Source: Collinsella sp. (GTDB taxonomy: Bacteria; Actinomycetota; Coriobacteriia; Coriobacteriales; Coriobacteriaceae). From it: a stretch of DNA of 5,683 nucleotides. The notes under the pieces are model-generated. The model searched no databases. It saw nothing but the letters and a program-made list of their open reading frames with translations, and was not told where the DNA came from. Where the stretch lies: the NCBI GenBank assembly GCA_031295725.1, contig JAUMNV010000028.1, positions 1 to 5,683 of the forward strand, read 5' to 3'. Numbering within the stretch: position 1 is the stretch's first letter; every line of letters begins with the position of its first letter. Position numbers and translations under genes: made by a program. Below, one piece after another: positions 1-5,683 of the stretch.

Positions 1-443
1 ACGAGCGGCTTCATGGTCGTCGCGACCGTGAGCATGGCGTCGAAGGTCGTCGGCAACAGCGCGCACTCGGTTCGGCCGCACCACTGGTTGGCGCACCAGC
101 TAACAACCGAGCAGGTTGCGGCATCGCCAACGGCGACAACCAGATCGTCGCAGGTAACGCCGTTGGCAGACAGGGCGCCAAGGACGGTATCGGCATCGGC
201 GAGCGTGGCACCGGCAGGCGAAACATCGAGGACGAGCAGCGACACGGCAAAGCCGGCGTCGACCAGCGCATGCTCGACGACCTCATCAAAACGTTCTGAC
301 GAGGCGGAGTTCCAAACCACCATCGCGCGCTTAGGCTTGCCCACAGCCGAGGCAAACATACGCGACAGCTCATCGAACGCGCCCAATCCGACACGGACAT
401 CGACGCTGCGGTTTTGGAAATTGATCAGTTGGCGGCGAATCAT
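1..443 (-). CDS. aroB: Divergent AroB (3-dehydroquinate synthase) family protein, 3' end outside window
   Basis: The first 147 codons (codons run from 443 down to 3) of a gene cut by the left edge. The start ATG at 443 overlaps the aroK stop (ATGA); a weak GGAG lies 11 nt upstream. The N-terminus (INFQNRSVDVRVG, 7-19) and the strand DLVVAVG (100-106) match the NAD-binding N-domain of 3-dehydroquinate synthase, which makes 3-dehydroquinate from DAHP using NAD+ and a divalent metal. From DLVVAVG to LPTT (130-133), spacing matches E. coli AroB (recalled from memory) with no gap. However, the glycine-rich GGGVVGD is replaced by GDAATCS (106-112), and the segment matching QVDSSVGGKT reads MLTVATTMKP: the active-site Asp becomes T139, while the Lys is kept as K145. 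Five Cys (98, 111, 117, 122, 127) lie in this stretch. Metal ligands (Glu, His, His) would lie in the unseen C-domain. Position beside aroK supports the family call; catalytic activity is doubtful. It could be a pseudoenzyme, a divergent functional synthase or another sugar-phosphate cyclase-fold protein. Confidence 0.7.
   Translation of the reverse strand, partial: MIRRQLINFQNRSVDVRVGLGAFDELSRMFASAVGKPKRAMVVWNSASSERFDEVVEHALVDAGFAVSLLVLDVSPAGATLADADTVLGALSANGVTCDDLVVAVGDAATCSVVSWCANQWCGRTECALLPTTFDAMLTVATTMKPL
440..443 (-). other. ATGA stop/start overlap joining aroK and the AroB-like gene
   Basis: The minus strand reads ATGA: the aroB-like ATG (443-441) shares two bases with the aroK TGA (442-440). 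This arrangement is typical of termination-reinitiation coupling, and the weak GGAG upstream fits dependence on ribosomes arriving from aroK. Confidence 0.9.
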
Positions 444-973
444 AGCAGTCCACGCTCCAAAAGCATCTCGGCACAAAGGTAGGAAACGTCCTCGAAGGAC
501 TTGTTGCGAATATCAAGGGTAATATCAGCGGCCTGGCGATACAGCGGACGGCGATGCTCAAACAAGCGCGCGGCATGCTCGGGCGAGCGGAAATCGGGGC
601 GCGTGTCGGACCGACGAATCTGGCGAATCGAATCCTCAAAGTCGCCCTCGAGGTACACGCACGTACCCATTTCGTGCATCAGCTCAATATTCACCGGCGT
701 CTCGACGATACCGCCACCGCACGAAACCAACAGACTGCGCTCGCTTTGGAGCGAACGGAGCGCCGAGGTCTCGAGCTCGCGAAAACGATCCTCACCCTCG
801 GTCTCAAAAATCTCGGTTACCGACTTGCCGCAACGGCGGACGACTAGGCGGTCGGTATCGATAAAACGCCGCTTGAACATAGTGCCGACGTTGCGCGCGA
901 GCGTCGATTTGCCCGCGCCCAAAAAGCCGATAAAGAAGATATGGTCGCAGCCGTGTTTGGTGTGCTGGGACAT
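440..973 (-). CDS. aroK: Shikimate kinase
   Basis: A 177-residue cytoplasmic NMP-kinase-fold enzyme that phosphorylates shikimate at the 3-OH with ATP, the fifth step of the shikimate pathway. The P-loop GFLGAGKST is at 16-24 (K22). The shikimate-binding DTD is at 39-41 (D39, D41), FRELE at 64-68 supplies the substrate-binding Arg (R65), and the GGG loop is at 86-88. The lid Arg is R125 in RPDFRS, where RPLL is the usual form. RRPLY at 141-145 supplies the second substrate Arg. Length and motif spacing are typical, so it should be active. The ATG start at 973 lies 8 nt after the yqeG stop; GAGGAA, encoded in the last yqeG codons, lies 11 nt upstream. The stop TGA overlaps the ATG of the AroB-like gene as ATGA, which indicates translational coupling. 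aroK and aroL paralogues cannot be told apart here. Confidence 0.96.
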   Translation of the reverse strand: MSQHTKHGCDHIFFIGFLGAGKSTLARNVGTMFKRRFIDTDRLVVRRCGKSVTEIFETEGEDRFRELETSALRSLQSERSLLVSCGGGIVETPVNIELMHEMGTCVYLEGDFEDSIRQIRRSDTRPDFRSPEHAARLFEHRRPLYRQAADITLDIRNKSFEDVSYLCAEMLLERGLL

Positions 974-981
974 GACGAGAC

Positions 982-1479
982 CTATTCCTCGCAGGGAAGG
1001 TCGCGCAGGGCCCGGCGCTCAAAGATACGGAAGATCTGCGTATACCACAGGTCCTGCGTGGCCTGCGGCTTTACCAGGATGGTATCGACGCCGGCGAAGT
1101 TGCCGCTCCACACGTCCGTGTAGAGCTGATCACCGATCAGCACCGCCTCGTCGGCCGTGGCGCCGAGGCGCTTAAGGCCCGCCTTGAGGGCAAACGGTGC
1201 CGGCTTCATGGCGTGGCTGATGGCCTCGAGTCCCAGCTCGCGTGCTGATGCCATGACCTGGTCGCGATGCCAGTTGTTGGACACCATGCACAGCTTAAAG
1301 CCTTTGGCGCGGGCGGTATCGAGCCAAGCAGAAACCGCGGCGGGAACCTGCTCGGTGTCGCGAGGCACCAGGGTGTTATCGCGATCGAGCAGAATGGCGC
1401 GTTTGCCATCGGCCCACAGGGTATCAAGGTCGATGCGATCGACCGAGGCAACGTATCGTTTGGGGCTAAAAATCCTCAT
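982..1479 (-). CDS. yqeG: YqeG-family HAD (subclass IIIA) phosphatase
   Basis: A 165-residue soluble HAD-superfamily phosphatase resembling YqeG of Gram-positives, related to yeast Gep4, a phosphatidylglycerophosphate phosphatase. The bacterial substrate is not shown by this sequence. Motif I is LLDRDNTLVPRD at 30-41 (nucleophile D32, general acid D34, T36); Arg33 sits where Leu is more usual. Motif II is VSNN at 66-69 (S67), motif III the Lys of AMKP (K92), and motif IV GDQLYTD at 116-122 (D117, D122). All catalytic positions are present and there is no large cap domain, as expected. No TM segment or signal peptide is evident, so if it acts on a lipid phosphate it must reach the membrane peripherally. 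The start is the ATG at 1479, one base after the mltG stop (TAG-C-ATG), with a weak TTGGAA 6 nt upstream, so translation is probably coupled. Open frame extending upstream to 1704 overlaps mltG and is not coding. aroK begins 8 nt downstream. Confidence 0.92.
   Translation of the reverse strand: MRIFSPKRYVASVDRIDLDTLWADGKRAILLDRDNTLVPRDTEQVPAAVSAWLDTARAKGFKLCMVSNNWHRDQVMASARELGLEAISHAMKPAPFALKAGLKRLGATADEAVLIGDQLYTDVWSGNFAGVDTILVKPQATQDLWYTQIFRIFERRALRDLPCEE
985..990 (-). promoter_or_regulatory. Probable ribosome binding site of aroK
   Basis: The minus strand reads GAGGAA, 11 nt before the aroK ATG at 973, encoded by the final Glu-Glu codons of yqeG. The spacing is slightly long but no better candidate or alternative start codon is nearby. 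Confidence 0.6.
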
Positions 1480-1480
1480 G

Positions 1481-2914
1481 CTAATTCCAAGACTGTTGAT
1501 GCTCTTCGTAGGTTTGTGAGAAGTACTCCTCGTCCTGCGTAATGTAGAAATACAGGTCATCGGAGTCGATCGGCTCAAGCGTGGCCTTGAGTGCCTCGAG
1601 CGACGGAGAGCAGATGGGCGTGGGCGGCAGACCCTCGTGTTTATAGGTGTTATACGGACTATCGCTCTGCAGGTCGTCGGCGGTAACCTCGCCACCGGTG
1701 ACATACATCATAGTCGCATCGCTATTGAGATAGCGCAGACCGTCGAGCTTGCCGGCAAGGCGGTTGTAGAAAACCGAGGCCACATGCGCACGTTGATCGG
1801 CGTTGAGGCCCTCGCGCTCAACGATAGAGGCCAAGTTGACGATGTCGTAGTCGGACATCTCCACACCGTAGCGTTCCTTGATCTTGGCTTCGCAGTTCGC
1901 AAAGTCAAGCGACTTGTACTCGGTCTTAAACTGATCGAGCATAGCGCGAATCACGCCATCGGCCGTCGGCGAATCACCCAACGAATAGGTCTTGGGGAAC
2001 AAGAAACCCTCGAGCGAGTCGTTAGCGGCGCCCTTAAGGAAGCTATAGTCGTCCACGTAGTTGGAGGCCTTGGCCTGGTTGAGGAAGTCTTCCTTAGAGA
2101 TGCTGTCGTAGGCCTGGGCCACACGGTCGGCGACTTGATCGACCGTTAAGCCCTCAGGGATAGTCAGCGCATTGGAGCCCGCGTTGGGGCCTTCCATGAG
2201 CTGCTGAACAACCTTGGTCGCATCCATGAGTGTGGTGAACGAATAATCACCAGGCTTGAGCGACATATCGGCGTTGAGCTTTTTCACCGCCGCATAATAA
2301 TCCTTGGGATTTTCGACGATATGATTCTCGGAGAGAATCGAAGCGATGCTGTCACCCGAGGCACCGTCGGGAATCGTGATAGTAACCTGCTGGCCTGCAA
2401 CGACTTTCGCACCCTCACCGCCAAAGAAGCCCTTGACGGCTGGCACGACAAAGAAAACGATCGCGACAAGCGCAAGCACGGCAACAACGCCACCGATAAT
2501 CATAGGCACCGGGGAGCTTTTCTTTTGAGCACCGCGACGAGCATGCGTGTTGTAGCTCGAGCGGGTCGCCGGAGCAACGCCATGCGAACCACGAGCGTGA
2601 TGCGAATGCGATTGGGGGGCCTGCGTTCGTTGGGTAGGTGCCTGCTGCTTAAAGCGGGTGCCGCCTGCAGGCTGGGCCGTACGAGCAGTGGGCTGCTGAG
2701 CCGCGTGAGAAGCCGAATGCTGAACCGAACGAGCAGAAGGCTGCTGACCCGTCCGTTGAACAGGTTGGGCCGAACGAGAGAAGGACTGCGCCGGGCGCGC
2801 GGCAGGCTGAGCTGCGCGCTGCGTCGGCTGTGCCGGACGCTGGCCAGGCTGGGCAGGGCGCGACGCCGGCTGCTGTGTACGATTCGGCTGGCGCGGATCG
2901 GAAGCACTAGGCAT
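1481..2914 (-). CDS. mltG: Endolytic murein transglycosylase MltG (YceG-like) with long basic cytoplasmic leader
   Basis: Membrane-anchored lytic transglycosylase that cleaves nascent glycan strands and is thought to set their length. The ATG at 2914 is chosen because GAGGAGG lies 6 nt upstream; a longer in-frame start at 2971 lies inside ruvX. It gives 477 residues. Residues 1-135 form a low-complexity Q/P/A/R/S leader with one acidic residue (D6) against 16 Arg and 3 Lys, including heptad repeats at 12-60 and a His cluster near 103-111. One TM helix follows (about 137-160), then a LysM-like region (about 170-240) and the YceG catalytic domain: EGFLFPKTY 302-310, LASIVEREG 361-369 with the presumed catalytic Glu E366, VFYNRL 381-386, LNSDATMMY 396-404, SPYNTY 419-424, GLPPTPICSPS 428-438. 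The positive-inside rule puts the leader in the cytoplasm and the catalytic domain outside. The C-terminal part is slightly shortened: the usual G-G-x-H before the final Phe-Ser/Thr segment is replaced by QDEEYFS. The gene ends 1 nt before yqeG. Confidence 0.96.
   Translation of the reverse strand: MPSASDPRQPNRTQQPASRPAQPGQRPAQPTQRAAQPAARPAQSFSRSAQPVQRTGQQPSARSVQHSASHAAQQPTARTAQPAGGTRFKQQAPTQRTQAPQSHSHHARGSHGVAPATRSSYNTHARRGAQKKSSPVPMIIGGVVAVLALVAIVFFVVPAVKGFFGGEGAKVVAGQQVTITIPDGASGDSIASILSENHIVENPKDYYAAVKKLNADMSLKPGDYSFTTLMDATKVVQQLMEGPNAGSNALTIPEGLTVDQVADRVAQAYDSISKEDFLNQAKASNYVDDYSFLKGAANDSLEGFLFPKTYSLGDSPTADGVIRAMLDQFKTEYKSLDFANCEAKIKERYGVEMSDYDIVNLASIVEREGLNADQRAHVASVFYNRLAGKLDGLRYLNSDATMMYVTGGEVTADDLQSDSPYNTYKHEGLPPTPICSPSLEALKATLEPIDSDDLYFYITQDEEYFSQTYEEHQQSWN
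2735..2881 (-). repeat. Heptad (21-nt) tandem repeat encoding R-x-A-Q-P-x-x in the MltG leader
   Basis: MltG residues 12-60 fall into seven consecutive 7-residue units. Arg recurs at 12, 19, 26, 33, 40, 47 and 54, and Gln at 15, 22, 29, 36, 43, 50 and 57. Ala is at the third position in five units, and Pro follows the Gln in most. A further RTAQP occurs out of phase at 78-82. At DNA level the units are 21 nt and degenerate, so the array appears old rather than a fresh slippage product. There is no frameshift within it. Confidence 0.85.
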
Positions 2915-3335
2915 GCGAAACCTCCTCGTTTTTACGATCGAGCCACGTCTGCAAAAACAGGCTGGCGGCAATCATGTCGATCTTGCCCCTCATCTGCTTT
3001 TCGTTGAGTCCCTGCTCGCGCAGGATACGCTTGGCCTCTTGCGAGGACAGACGCTCGTCCTCAAACTCCAACGGAAGATCGAGCTCGTCGGCAATCTTTT
3101 GCGCCACAGCGGCAACGCGCTCGGCCTGAGGGCCGGGCTCACCGGCCATGGTCAGGGGACGTCCGCTTACCAGGATGTCGGGCTCATAGTCCCCAACCAG
3201 GTAGCGGAACGTCTTGGCCATACCGGTGACCTCGGCAGCCGGAAGCACCTTGACGGGCATCGCCATCTTGCCATCACGGCTCGAGACGGCAATGCCGATC
3301 CTGGTCTCCCCTATGTCCAGCGCAAGCGCGACCAC
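2907..3335 (-). CDS. ruvX: RuvX/YqgF-family Holliday junction resolvase-like nuclease
   Basis: A 142-residue RNase H-fold protein of the YqgF family, the usual size. Members are linked to pre-16S rRNA 5' processing and were proposed as alternative Holliday-junction resolvases; the sequence cannot decide between these roles. The N-terminal strand LALDIGETRIGIAVS carries the first catalytic acid (D7). SGRPLTMAG is at 57-65, EDERLSSQEA at 92-101 holds the second acidic site (E94 of DERL), and KIDMIAASLFLQ at 118-129 holds the last Asp (D120). All expected acidic residues are present. The start is a GTG at 3333-3335; an in-frame TAA at 3345-3347 rules out a longer form. The possible Shine-Dalgarno sequence is weak (AAGAAG about 5 nt upstream), so coupling to alaS 17 nt upstream is likely. 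Its stop overlaps the mltG start by 8 nt. An alaS-ruvX-mltG order resembles the yqgF neighbourhood of other Gram-positives. Confidence 0.95.
   Translation of the reverse strand: MVALALDIGETRIGIAVSSRDGKMAMPVKVLPAAEVTGMAKTFRYLVGDYEPDILVSGRPLTMAGEPGPQAERVAAVAQKIADELDLPLEFEDERLSSQEAKRILREQGLNEKQMRGKIDMIAASLFLQTWLDRKNEEVSHA
2921..2927 (-). promoter_or_regulatory. Strong ribosome binding site of mltG inside ruvX
   Basis: The minus strand reads GAGGAGG, 6 nt before the ATG at 2914. It lies within the last codons of ruvX (Asn-Glu-Glu-Val). It decides the mltG start over the in-frame ATG at 2971, which lies deeper inside ruvX. Confidence 0.9.
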
Positions 3336-3341
3336 AGTGAC

Positions 3342-3356
3342 TTCTTAGATTCTTAG
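3342..3356 (-). repeat. Short direct repeat at the alaS-ruvX junction
   Basis: The minus strand reads CTAAGAA twice, separated by one T, spanning the alaS TAA and most of the 17-nt gap. The downstream copy supplies both the in-frame stop ahead of ruvX and the AAGAAG that may act as its weak ribosome binding site. It may be coincidental. Confidence 0.5.
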
Positions 3357-5683
3357 GCGCCGAGTGCGGTCTTAGCGGCCGCGAGGGCATCGGCGATACC
3401 GGCAGCGTTCTTGCCACCGGCCTGGGCCATGTTGGGACGACCGCCACCGCGACCGTCGACCAGACCCGCGATCTGCTTGATCACGTTACCGGCGTGGAAA
3501 CCGGCCTTGACGGCGTCATCGGAGCCGGCAGCGAGCAGGGCCGGAGTGCCCTTCTCAGTCACGCTGGCGACGACACAAGCGACAGGGCCGGCGACCTTCT
3601 GATGCACGGTATCCCATACGTTGCGGAGGTCGGCAGCCTCAAGGCCCTGGAGCTCAGCGACAACGAGCTTATAGCCGTCGAGCTCGACGGCGACCTCGAT
3701 GGCGCTGGAGATGGCGTCGGAGGAGCCACCGGTCAGAGCCTTCTTGAGCTTATTGGACGTCTCGCGCAGCTCGGCCTGCAGGTTCTCCACGCGAGCGGGA
3801 ACCTCATCCACGCGGCACTTGAGCGCAGTAGCAGCGGCGTCAACGAGTGCCAGGCGGTCGGCCATATAGTCGAGGGCACCCTTAGAGGTCACGGCCTCGA
3901 TACGGCGGACATTGGAGCCCGTGGAGGACTCGGAAATGATCTTGAACAGGCCGATCTCGGCGGTGTTGGCAGCGTGTGTGCCACCGCAGAGTTCGCGGGA
4001 GAACGGCTGGTCCTCGGCGCCCACGGAGACGACGCGGACGACATCGCCGTACTTCTCGCCAAACAGAGCGACAGCGCCGGCAGCCTTAGCCTCGTCGATG
4101 CCCATGACACGGGTCACGACCGGCTTGGAAGCGAAGATCTGCTGGTTGACCAGGTCCTCGACAGCCTTGAGCTGCTCGGAGGACAGGGCCTCGAAGTGCG
4201 TGAAGTCAAAGCGCAGGTGCTCGGGCGTCACCAGCGAGCCGGCCTGGGAGACGTGCTCGCCCAGGACCTGCTTAAGGGCAGCGTCGAGCAGGTGCGTGGC
4301 GGTGTGGTTGCGGCGCAGGAAGCCACGGCGCTCGGCGTCGAGCGCGGCGGTAACAGCGGCACCGACAGCCAGCGTGCCCTCGGCAACGTGCGCGACGTGG
4401 GCATACAGGCCGTTGTGGTTCTTGGTGTCGGCAACGGTCAGAACAACGCCCTCGGCGGAAAGCTTGCCGGCATCGCCCTGCTGGCCACCCATCTCGGCAT
4501 AGAACGGGGTGCGGTCGAGCACAACCTCGACATCCTCGCCGGCGGCAGCGGACTCGACGGACTCGCCGTTGCGCACGATGGCGACAACCTTGGCGCCCTC
4601 GATCACATCGTTGTCATAGCCGTCGAACTCGGTCGCTGCGACCTTGTCCGAAAGCTCGACCCACACGTCGTTGAAGCTGCCCCAGGCGTCGCCCTTAGCA
4701 TTGGCGCGGGCGCGGGCCTTCTGGTCCTCCATGCAGGCAGTGAAGCCGTCCATGTCGACGCCGTGGCCAGCGGTGCCGGCGATCTCGACGGTCAGATCGA
4801 TGGGGAAACCAAAGGTGTCGTGCAGTTTAAAGGCGACATCGCCCGGAAGCACGGCGCCCTCGGCAAGCGCTGCCAGGGCCTCGTCCAGATAGACGCGGCC
4901 GTTGTCGAGCGTCGTGGAGAAGCGCTCCTCCTCGGAGGCGACGATACCCTTGACGAGCGCGACATTCTTGAGCAGCTCGGGATAAGCCTCGCCCATCTGA
5001 GCGTTAACCTCGTCGATGAACTTGGTCAGGAAGGCGCCCTCGATGCCCAGCAGGCGACCGTGGAACACGGCACGACGGAGCAGGCGGCGAAGGACGTACT
5101 CGCGACCCTCGTTACCGGGAAGGATGCCGTCCGAGATCATAAAGTCGACGGCACGGGAGTGGTCGGCGATGATACGCAGGGAGCGGCTGGCGCCAGAGTA
5201 ATCGTCGGCGTCATAGGTCTTGCCGCTGATCTCCTCGCCCAGCTTGATGAGATGCTGCATCAAGTCGCCGTCGTAGTTGGCGGTCTTGTGCTGCATGATG
5301 GCGGCCATGCGCTCCAGACCCATGCCCGTATCGAGGTTGCGGTGCGGCAGCTCCGGCATGGAGCCGTCCTCCTGGCGGTCATACTGGGTAAAGACGAGGT
5401 TCCAGAACTCCAGGAAGCGGTCGCAGTCGCAGCCGGGCTTGCAGTCGGGACTACCGCAGCCGACCTCCTCGCCCATGTCAAAGTAGATCTCGGAGCACGG
5501 ACCGCAGGGGCCAGTGGGGCCAGCGGCCCAGAAGTTGTCGTCCTCGCCCAGGCGGGAGATGTGGTCCTCGGCAACGCCCAGAGAACGCCACACGTCGTGG
5601 GTCTCGTCGTCCTCGGTAAAGACGGTAAAGTACAGGCGGTCGAGCGGCAGCTTGAACTCCTTGGTGATGAGCTCAAAGGCCCA
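3353..5683 (-). CDS. alaS: Alanyl-tRNA synthetase (5'-truncated by window edge)
   Basis: Cytoplasmic class II synthetase that charges tRNA-Ala with alanine and hydrolyses mischarged Ser/Gly-tRNA-Ala. The visible 776 residues are open to the right edge; about 105-110 N-terminal residues, including class II motif 1, are missing compared with the usual ~875. In fragment numbering, the motif 2 region GPTGPCGPCSEIYFD is at 55-69. A Cys cluster (C76, C81, C85, C87), as in many Gram-positive AlaRS, follows. Motif 3 DTGMGLER is at 118-125. The editing-domain zinc ligands HTATH (H460, H464) and CGGTH (C566, H570) are intact. A predicted helical linker (RVENLQAELRE region) leads to the DHHA1/C-Ala domain with GRGGGRPNMAQAGG at 744-757. 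It ends in TAA, 17 nt before ruvX. An internal GTG at 5593 is not the start, because the frame continues upstream with AlaRS-like sequence (WAFELITKEF). Codon use looks strongly biased to GC-ending codons, as expected for a highly expressed gene. Identification is secure. Confidence 0.98.
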   Translation of the reverse strand, partial: WAFELITKEFKLPLDRLYFTVFTEDDETHDVWRSLGVAEDHISRLGEDDNFWAAGPTGPCGPCSEIYFDMGEEVGCGSPDCKPGCDCDRFLEFWNLVFTQYDRQEDGSMPELPHRNLDTGMGLERMAAIMQHKTANYDGDLMQHLIKLGEEISGKTYDADDYSGASRSLRIIADHSRAVDFMISDGILPGNEGREYVLRRLLRRAVFHGRLLGIEGAFLTKFIDEVNAQMGEAYPELLKNVALVKGIVASEEERFSTTLDNGRVYLDEALAALAEGAVLPGDVAFKLHDTFGFPIDLTVEIAGTAGHGVDMDGFTACMEDQKARARANAKGDAWGSFNDVWVELSDKVAATEFDGYDNDVIEGAKVVAIVRNGESVESAAAGEDVEVVLDRTPFYAEMGGQQGDAGKLSAEGVVLTVADTKNHNGLYAHVAHVAEGTLAVGAAVTAALDAERRGFLRRNHTATHLLDAALKQVLGEHVSQAGSLVTPEHLRFDFTHFEALSSEQLKAVEDLVNQQIFASKPVVTRVMGIDEAKAAGAVALFGEKYGDVVRVVSVGAEDQPFSRELCGGTHAANTAEIGLFKIISESSTGSNVRRIEAVTSKGALDYMADRLALVDAAATALKCRVDEVPARVENLQAELRETSNKLKKALTGGSSDAISSAIEVAVELDGYKLVVAELQGLEAADLRNVWDTVHQKVAGPVACVVASVTEKGTPALLAAGSDDAVKAGFHAGNVIKQIAGLVDGRGGGRPNMAQAGGKNAAGIADALAAAKTALGA

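Larger units (their letters stand above)
1..5683 (-). other. Single co-directional operon alaS-ruvX-mltG-yqeG-aroK-aroB-like
   Basis: Six minus-strand genes with junctions of +17, -8, +1, +8 and -4 nt leave no room for internal promoters between genes, and no terminator hairpin is seen. Both ends continue beyond the window, so the promoter (right) and the terminator (left) are not visible. One polycistronic transcript is inferred; a promoter hidden within a coding region cannot be excluded. Confidence 0.85.

Noticed and set aside
13..522. Plus-strand open frame of 169 codons at the left end
   Set aside because: It is antisense to the AroB-like gene, which has the aroK overlap and recognisable family sequence on the minus strand.
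501..1175. Plus-strand open frame of 224 codons across aroK and yqeG
   Set aside because: Arg/Ser-rich composition typical of antisense frames in GC-rich DNA. It overlaps two motif-complete genes and shows no family signature.
1480..1704. N-terminal extension of the yqeG frame to an ATG at 1704
   Set aside because: The extension is out of frame inside mltG, is Arg/Thr/Ser-rich and is unlike HAD proteins. The ATG at 1479 directly follows the mltG stop and fits family length.
2915..2971. MltG start at 2971
   Set aside because: It would add 19 residues overlapping ruvX, whereas GAGGAGG sits 6 nt before the ATG at 2914.
2321..3007. Plus-strand open frame of 228 codons, very Arg/Leu rich
   Set aside because: It is antisense to the mltG leader; its Arg/Leu periodicity is the complement of the 21-nt heptad repeat. 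It has no recognisable domain, and mltG on the other strand is certain.
3336..3352. Possible terminator or promoter between alaS and ruvX
   Set aside because: The gap is only 17 nt, with a short direct repeat but no inverted repeat or T-run.
3912..4502. Plus-strand open frame of 196 codons opposite alaS
   Set aside because: It lies antisense to the AlaRS editing domain with low-complexity composition and no motif, so it is a by-product of the biased codon use of alaS.
1..5683. A novel defence system, mobile element, CRISPR array or RNA gene
   Set aside because: Every stretch is covered by a recognised conserved gene family on one strand. No inverted terminal repeats, transposase or integrase motifs, spacer-repeat pattern or tRNA-like cloverleaf were seen.

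Overview
The window looks chromosomal, from a high-GC Gram-positive bacterium. My best guess is a gut actinobacterium of the class Coriobacteriia (Collinsella-like). That rests on GC-rich codon use, a single-TM MltG with a long Gln/Pro/Ala/Arg-rich cytoplasmic leader, and the gene order. It is inference, not a database result.

All six genes lie on the minus strand and are transcribed from right to left: alaS (5' end outside the window), ruvX/yqgF, mltG, a yqeG-type HAD phosphatase, aroK, and the first 147 codons of an AroB-family protein that runs off the left edge. The junctions are a 17-nt gap, an 8-nt overlap, a 1-nt gap, an 8-nt gap and a 4-nt ATGA overlap. This is almost certainly one translationally coupled operon. 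There is no intergenic space over 17 nt, so no internal promoter or terminator can be supported. The operon promoter and terminator must lie outside the window.

The operon combines tRNA charging (AlaRS), an RNase H-fold nuclease with roles in rRNA processing or recombination (RuvX/YqgF), termination of peptidoglycan strands (MltG), a probable phosphatase of the YqeG/Gep4 family, and shikimate-pathway enzymes (AroK and the AroB-like protein). Most of it is ordinary housekeeping content. I see no mobile element, CRISPR array, RNA gene or novel defence-type system.

Two things merit a second look. The AroB-family protein aligns without gaps to the classical 3-dehydroquinate synthase N-domain but has lost the glycine-rich NAD-binding signature and an active-site Asp, while the neighbouring shikimate kinase keeps all its motifs. 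The MltG leader carries a seven-copy heptad repeat (R-x-A-Q-P-x-x) in an almost acid-free, Arg-rich cytoplasmic tail.
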